Below are positions 5,682 through 8,767 of a DNA stretch of 8,767 bases, piece by piece. The DNA comes from JBKPFU01 sp046728975 (GTDB taxonomy: Bacteria; Actinomycetota; Thermoleophilia; Gaiellales; Gaiellaceae). Each line of letters begins with the position of its first letter. Within the stretch, counting starts at the first letter, position 1. Made by a program: the position numbers and the translations under genes. The notes under the pieces were generated by a model. It searched no databases, was not told where the DNA came from, and worked only from the letters and a program-made list of their open reading frames with translations. Location: contig JBKPFU010000065.1 of NCBI GenBank assembly GCA_046728975.1, positions 1 to 8,767 of the forward strand, in the 5' to 3' direction.

Positions 5682-7052
5682 TCAGCCGAACACTCCATCC
5701 GAGTCGTACTCTTCCTTCACGCGCCGCACGCGCTCGAGATTGCCGCCCCAGTAGGCGCGGTGCTCGTCCGGCAGGTCCACATCGGGGAAGTTCGCGTAGA
5801 CGCCGCCCGAGCCGGAGGGGTGCACGAGCTCCCACGAGTCCGACAGCCAGGCGCGCGCGGCCTCACTCGCGGCTCCGTCGAAGCCGGCCGGGACGACGAC
5901 GGAGTGCTCAAGCAGGAACAGGTCCTCGCGGTGTGGGAACGCGGTGGCGTCCGCTGGCACCCGGTTGTAGGCGCCGCCCCAGGGCATGAAGTCGAGCTTC
6001 CGCGCCTCCCCGGGCCGGCGTCCCCGCACGAAGAGCTCCACCAGCGCCTCGACCGCGCCGGCCGGCAGCGGCTCGCGGAAGAACTCTGACTTCATGTACA
6101 GGCGGCCGTCCTCGTCCTCCTGGTCGCCCGGGCCTCGCTCCGCCAGGTAACTCTTCAGCGAGCCGTAGCGCATGTGCGAGCGCTCCGAGGCGGCGGGGTC
6201 CGCGCCCGCAGCCGACACGAACTCGTCGAGCAGCGCCGCGGTCTCGGTTTCGCTGCCGATCATCGAGCCGAACAGGTGGACCACCGGTTCGGCGCCGGCC
6301 TCCCCGCCGACAGTGAGCAGCAGGCTCGCGGCGAGTGCGTCGGGCCCCGTCGGCGACCACTCCTGCCAGGCGGCGATCAGCGCCGATGCGCGCCTGTAGG
6401 GCCATTTGAGGTGGAACGAGGTGGCGGCGGGCTCGGGCACCGTGCGGAGTACGAGGCGCGTGACCACGCCGAGGCCGTAGGCGCCCGCGCCGCGCAGCGC
6501 CCAGAACAGGTCTTCGTGGCGCCGCTCGTCGCACTCCACGACCCGCCCGTCGGCCAGTGCCACCTGTGCCGCGACTACCTGGTCCGACGTGAGCCCCCGG
6601 CTGCGGCCAAGCAGGCCAAGCCCGCCGCCCAGCGCCTGGCCGCCGATCCCGACCGTAGCGCCGCAACCGCCCGGGATCGTGACTTCGTATTGGGCCAGAG
6701 CGGCGTAGAGGGCGCCGAGCCGGAAGCCGGGCCCCACGGTGGCCAGGCCATCCGAGACCTCCAAGAAATGCATCGGCGTGAGGTCGAGCACGATCCCAGG
6801 GCCCGACGAGCGCCCAGCGAAGTCGTGCCCTCCGCTCCGGACCGTGACCGCGATACCCGAGCGATGCGCAAACGCGATCGCCTCAACTACGTCCGCCGGC
6901 GTCTGGCAAAGCAATACGGCCTGCGGGCGAACGTCGTGGAAGCGCGGGATCGGCGGCTTACGAACCGCGTCGTATCGCGGGGAGCCGGGGAGGACGACCT
7001 CGCCCTCCAAAACCGTGGTCAGGTCCCGCCAAACGGTCTCGATAGCTGCCAT
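5682..7052 (-). CDS. BBE-like FAD-dependent oxidase, bicovalent flavin type
   Basis: A 456-residue paralogue of the neighbouring oxidoreductase. VRSGGHDFAGRSS includes His76, and PGGCGATVGIGGQALGGGLG includes Cys130; both match the residues that hold FAD by 8-alpha-histidyl and 6-S-cysteinyl bonds in berberine bridge enzyme and glucooligosaccharide oxidase. Bicovalent members usually have a high redox potential and open sites for bulky substrates. The BBE segment shows GGVYANFPD, AYWGGNLERVRRVKEEYDSD and GVFG, then stops at 5684. The normal tail (x4-IPP) is missing, yet the +1 frame immediately reads AETVPPGRR, so a small indel has probably cut the last residues. No signal peptide is visible. 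ATG 7050-7052 comes one base after the stop of a 55-aa ORF, implying coupled translation. The substrate is unknown; sugar, alcohol or secondary-metabolite oxidation are the family options. Confidence 0.92.
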   Translation of the reverse strand: MAAIETVWRDLTTVLEGEVVLPGSPRYDAVRKPPIPRFHDVRPQAVLLCQTPADVVEAIAFAHRSGIAVTVRSGGHDFAGRSSGPGIVLDLTPMHFLEVSDGLATVGPGFRLGALYAALAQYEVTIPGGCGATVGIGGQALGGGLGLLGRSRGLTSDQVVAAQVALADGRVVECDERRHEDLFWALRGAGAYGLGVVTRLVLRTVPEPAATSFHLKWPYRRASALIAAWQEWSPTGPDALAASLLLTVGGEAGAEPVVHLFGSMIGSETETAALLDEFVSAAGADPAASERSHMRYGSLKSYLAERGPGDQEDEDGRLYMKSEFFREPLPAGAVEALVELFVRGRRPGEARKLDFMPWGGAYNRVPADATAFPHREDLFLLEHSVVVPAGFDGAASEAARAWLSDSWELVHPSGSGGVYANFPDVDLPDEHRAYWGGNLERVRRVKEEYDSDGVFG

Positions 7053-7053
7053 G

Positions 7054-7221
7054 TCACGCCCCCTGCGAACCGATCACGAGCTGGATCACCGTGAGCGCCG
7101 CGCCGCTCGGGTTGGTCAGGGCGGCCGGGACGAAGGGCAGGTCGTATCGGCCGGCCAGCAGGCTGCCGCCCCTGGCGGTGGCCTGCTCGGCAGCCGCATC
7201 GGGTCGCCCCCTCGCGCTCAT
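7054..7221 (-). CDS. small hypothetical protein (55 aa) coupled to the FAD oxidase
   Basis: ATG 7219-7221 opens a 55-codon frame ending in TGA at 7056-7054, one base before the ATG of the bicovalent FAD oxidase. The product begins polar (MSARGRPDAAAEQATARGGS) and continues LLAGRYDLPFVPAALTNPSG and then AALTVIQLVIGSQGA, which is moderately hydrophobic but too short and broken by Pro/Gly to be a clear membrane helix. No family is recognised. The ribosome binding site is weak. The spacing to the oxidase start is typical of translational coupling. It could be a true small partner protein or a leader ORF that carries ribosomes to the oxidase; chance is not excluded. Confidence 0.42.
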   Translation of the reverse strand: MSARGRPDAAAEQATARGGSLLAGRYDLPFVPAALTNPSGAALTVIQLVIGSQGA

Positions 7222-7303
7222 GCCCGGGACAGTATCGCCCGCCCTGTCACGACGGGCCGAACCCCCACGACGGATCTGGTTCCGCGTCTACACCTGAGTC
7301 CGG

Positions 7304-7319
7304 CTCGCGGCGGCGCGAG
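7304..7319 (-). terminator. short G/C hairpin after the 54-aa gene
   Basis: CTCGCG (7304-7309) and CGCGAG (7314-7319) pair around a GCGG tetraloop, 14 bases beyond the stop of the minus-strand 54-aa ORF. There is no U-tract. A six-bp stem in such G/C-rich DNA can occur by chance, so the terminator role is tentative. Confidence 0.3.
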
Positions 7320-7333
7320 GGCGCCACGGTTCC

Positions 7334-7498
7334 TCAGTAGGGGCGATTTTGGTCGATCATCCCCGACTGGACGAGCTTCTCGATCGTCCGGTTGGGGTCT
7401 TGCTCCTTCCCCTGCGCGCGCAGCTGGCGCTGCTTCTCCAGGCGCCGCTGCCTGTGCCGCTCTACCAACTGGCGTAGCGGGTTCGTCGCATCGGCCAT
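7334..7498 (-). CDS. small charged hypothetical protein (54 aa)
   Basis: ATG 7496-7498 to TGA 7334-7336. The product starts MADATNPLRQLVERHRQRRL and continues with a Lys/Arg/Gln-rich helix (EKQRQLRAQGKEQD), then PNRTIEKLVQSGMIDQNRPY. The composition suggests one long charged helix followed by a short helix, as in small nucleic-acid- or ribosome-associated proteins, but I cannot name a family. A GGAG-containing stretch (CAGGAGC on the minus strand, around 7512-7518) lies rather far ahead of the start. It is the first minus-strand gene on the low-coordinate side of the tRNA scar. Balanced amino-acid use and an unbroken frame with G/C third positions support it as real. Confidence 0.5.
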   Translation of the reverse strand: MADATNPLRQLVERHRQRRLEKQRQLRAQGKEQDPNRTIEKLVQSGMIDQNRPY

Positions 7499-7544
7499 AG
7501 TCGAAACCGTAGCTCCTGCGAGTCCCCTCAGCCGCTCGGCTTTC

Positions 7545-7564
7545 GGTACGCGCCTGGTACGCGC
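7545..7564 (+). repeat. 11-bp tandem repeat GGTACGCGC, with an inverted copy at 7682-7689
   Basis: GGTACGCGC occurs at 7545-7553 and 7556-7564, one helical turn (11 bases) apart. Its core GTACGCGC appears inverted as GCGCGTAC at 7682-7689. The copies flank the hairpin and tRNA fragment between them. Arm-type integrase sites have this kind of layout, but that role is inferred. Confidence 0.45.
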
Positions 7565-7594
7565 AGCCCCTCCTCGCGCGTCTCTCGAGACAAC

Positions 7595-7621
7595 GGAACC
7601 CCCTGATTTGCAGGGGGTTCC
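7595..7621 (-). terminator. perfect 10-bp hairpin after the tRNA-Lys fragment
   Basis: GGAACCCCCT (7595-7604) and AGGGGGTTCC (7612-7621) form a perfect stem with a 7-base loop. It begins three bases beyond the 3' end of the tRNA fragment on the minus strand, where the terminator of an intact tRNA gene would sit. The minus-strand tail (GTTGTCTC) is only mildly T-rich. Confidence 0.65.
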
Positions 7622-7624
7622 TTG

Positions 7625-7666
7625 TGGGCCGTGCAGGGATCGAACCTGCGACCTTGGGATTAAGAG
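7625..7666 (-). pseudogene. tRNA-Lys (CUU) 3' half, likely attachment-site relic
   Basis: Read on the minus strand the sequence gives, in order, the anticodon loop CTCTTAA (CUU, lysine; 7666-7660), 3' anticodon-stem strand TCCCA, variable AGGTC, T-arm GCAGG-TTCGATC-CCTGC with perfect five-bp stem, acceptor strand ACGGCCC and discriminator A (7625). CCA is not encoded. Ahead of the anticodon loop the bases (CATCCA) do not pair with TCCCA, and no D-arm or 5' acceptor strand (GGGCCGT) is present, so the 5' half is absent. Breaks at the anticodon loop are the usual crossover point of integrases that use tRNA genes. It cannot make a tRNA. Confidence 0.82.
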
Positions 7667-7764
7667 TGGATGCCGCCGGGTGCGCGTACGCTCAGATGAG
7701 CTTGCAAGGCCGCATTACTGAGGGAAATCACTTCTGCTGAGATCGGGCCTCGTGGCGGAACCCC

Positions 7765-7781
7765 GTTGACCTGCTGTTGAC
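7765..7781 (+). repeat. GTTGAC direct repeat, 11-base period
   Basis: GTTGAC occurs at 7765-7770 and 7776-7781, again one helical turn apart, between the tRNA scar and the LuxR gene. It may be a protein-binding site or part of the old attachment region. The rest of 7667-7829 shows no convincing gene; a 26-codon minus-strand frame (7728-7808) covers these repeats but has no other support. Confidence 0.35.
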
Positions 7782-7829
7782 CCGTTTTGTCGCCGAGTCT
7801 GACAACATGCGTCCACTCGCAGTGCGTCT

Positions 7830-8767
7830 TTATGCCGGCAGACGCTCTGCCGACGCAGCCTGCTCTGCGAAGAGCTTTATCAGTTGGGCACGAGACCGCA
7901 CGTCCAGCTTGCGATATGCACGGCCCAGGTGGAACTCGACCGTTTTCGGGCTGAGGAAGAGCCGAGCGCCGATCTCCTTGTTCGTCAGCCCCTCCGCGGC
8001 CCCGAGCGAGACCTGGAGCTCTTGGGGGGTCAACTGTTCGTGCGCCGCGGGCCTTCGGCTCCGCAGGCGCTCGCCGCTCGCACGCAATTCCGCCCGGGCC
8101 CGCTCGGCCCAGGGGCGTGCGCCGAGCCGTTCGAACGTCTCGAGCGCCGGGTGCAATTGCTCGCGCGCAAGGCGCGGCCTCCGGAGCCGTCGAAGTCGTT
8201 CCCCATAGGCCAGCTGCGTCCGCGCTCGATCGAATTCGTTGGGGTCGGCCTCGTGCAGCCAGAGCGCCGCCTCGAACGCCTCACCGGCGTCGGCATCGTC
8301 CGCGAGCAGGGCCCGGCAACGCGCTCCGACCGCACGCGCCGAGCGGCTTTCGGTCAGCTCGGCGTTCTCGAGCAGGCGCGCGAGCTGCTTCGACGCTTCG
8401 CCGTGCTTGCCCAAACGCGCCTGCGCTTCGATCAGGTCGCCATGTACGGGGAGCGTGTTCGGGAGGCGAACGCCTCCGTCCGCGAGCAGCTGTGCCGCCG
8501 GCTCGAGCCAGTCCGCGGCTGCTGCTACATCGCCGCGAGCGATCGCCGCCAGCCCGAGCCCGCCGCGAGCGCGGACCTCGTTGTAGCGGTCACCTCGAGC
8601 CGTCGTGATCCGAAGCGAGCGACGGCCGTGAGCGTTCGCGTCCTCGCAGCGCCCCAGCGTTGCTTCGACGAGCGAGAGCCAGGCGAGCGAAGATGCGAGG
8701 GCGACGTCGTTACCGAGGGGCTCGGTCAACTGGATCGCCTCGAGCGAGGCGGCGTAGGCGGGAGCCG
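7830..8767 (-). CDS. LuxR-family (LAL-type) transcriptional regulator, C-terminal part
   Basis: The frame is open to the right window edge, so the N-terminus, probably with the AAA/NTPase domain of LAL regulators, lies outside. The visible 312 codons hold a run of Ala/Leu-rich paired helices of TPR type (SLAWLSLVEATLGRCEDA, RARGGLGLAAIARGDVAAAA, DLIEAQARLGKHGEAS, and LARLLENAEL), with spacing near 40 residues. They end in a LuxR-type HTH (about 7860-8035): LTPQELQ, AEGLTNKEIGARLFLSPKTV, and EFHLGRAYRKLDVRSRAQLI, a near-consensus DNA-binding domain. The stop is TAA at 7830-7832. The usual LTPxExxVL has Ser-Leu in place of Val-Leu, a minor change. It points toward the tRNA scar and FAD-oxidase block, but the 330-base gap with the scar makes co-transcription unlikely. 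A regulatory link to the oxidases is possible but unproven. Confidence 0.9.
   Translation of the reverse strand, partial: APAYAASLEAIQLTEPLGNDVALASSLAWLSLVEATLGRCEDANAHGRRSLRITTARGDRYNEVRARGGLGLAAIARGDVAAAADWLEPAAQLLADGGVRLPNTLPVHGDLIEAQARLGKHGEASKQLARLLENAELTESRSARAVGARCRALLADDADAGEAFEAALWLHEADPNEFDRARTQLAYGERLRRLRRPRLAREQLHPALETFERLGARPWAERARAELRASGERLRSRRPAAHEQLTPQELQVSLGAAEGLTNKEIGARLFLSPKTVEFHLGRAYRKLDVRSRAQLIKLFAEQAASAERLPA

Noticed and set aside
6174..7094. 306-aa open frame on the plus strand
   Set aside because: Antisense to the bicovalent FAD oxidase; Arg/Ala-rich with no recognisable motif.
7392..7721. 109-aa plus frame containing CRDRTCDLGIKS
   Set aside because: This peptide is the well-known false translation of a tRNA T-arm region read antisense; it covers the tRNA-Lys fragment.
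1..8767. CRISPR array, complete rRNA or tRNA, or insertion-sequence ends
   Set aside because: No regularly spaced repeats, no full RNA genes and no paired terminal inverted repeats with a transposase were found by eye.

Overview
High-G+C DNA, very probably from an actinobacterium. Third codon positions are almost all G/C, and the proteins (two BBE-type FAD oxidoreductases, an ABM-fold protein, a DUF1801 protein, a LAL-type LuxR regulator) resemble those of soil Actinobacteria; a Thermoleophilia/Solirubrobacterales-like source is my guess. Nothing in the window fixes the taxon.

Bases 1-2151 look like eroded accessory DNA. Three short overlapping ORFs (183-359, 356-745, 745-915) form a possible mini-operon. 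A 64-residue protein follows (1117-1311), then a 12-bp-stem hairpin (1407-1440). On the minus strand are a frameshifted small ORF (1511-1729) and the broken C-terminal half of a tyrosine recombinase (1745-2151).

Bases 2163-4089 hold a divergent pair: a MarR-family repressor (minus) and a small antibiotic-biosynthesis-monooxygenase-like protein (plus). They share a 40-bp gap containing a possible leaderless promoter and a short dyad. A DUF1801 protein (3196-3654) follows, then a VOC/glyoxalase-family pseudogene spread over three frames (3828-4089).

Bases 4153-7498 are a minus-strand block read from high to low coordinates: a 54-aa charged protein, a 55-aa ORF one base ahead of the next start, a 456-aa FAD oxidase predicted to hold FAD by both His and Cys, and a 448-aa paralogous FAD oxidoreductase predicted to use His only. 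A 9-bp-arm dyad lies ahead of the 448-aa gene. The substrates cannot be read from sequence; oxidation of a small alcohol, sugar, amine or secondary metabolite is the family expectation.

Bases 7545-7781 look like an integration scar: the 3' half of a tRNA-Lys(CUU) gene with no 5' half, next to a perfect 10-bp hairpin and flanked by repeated GTACGCGC and GTTGAC words. The right edge holds the C-terminal part of a LuxR-family regulator that runs off the window. Integrase, VOC gene, small ORF and probably the FAD-oxidase tail all show indels while the long genes are intact, which suggests a decaying genomic island more than poor sequence quality. I do not see a clearly new multi-gene system. The best candidates for a second look are the small-ORF/FAD-oxidase pairing with its dyad operator, and the tRNA scar.
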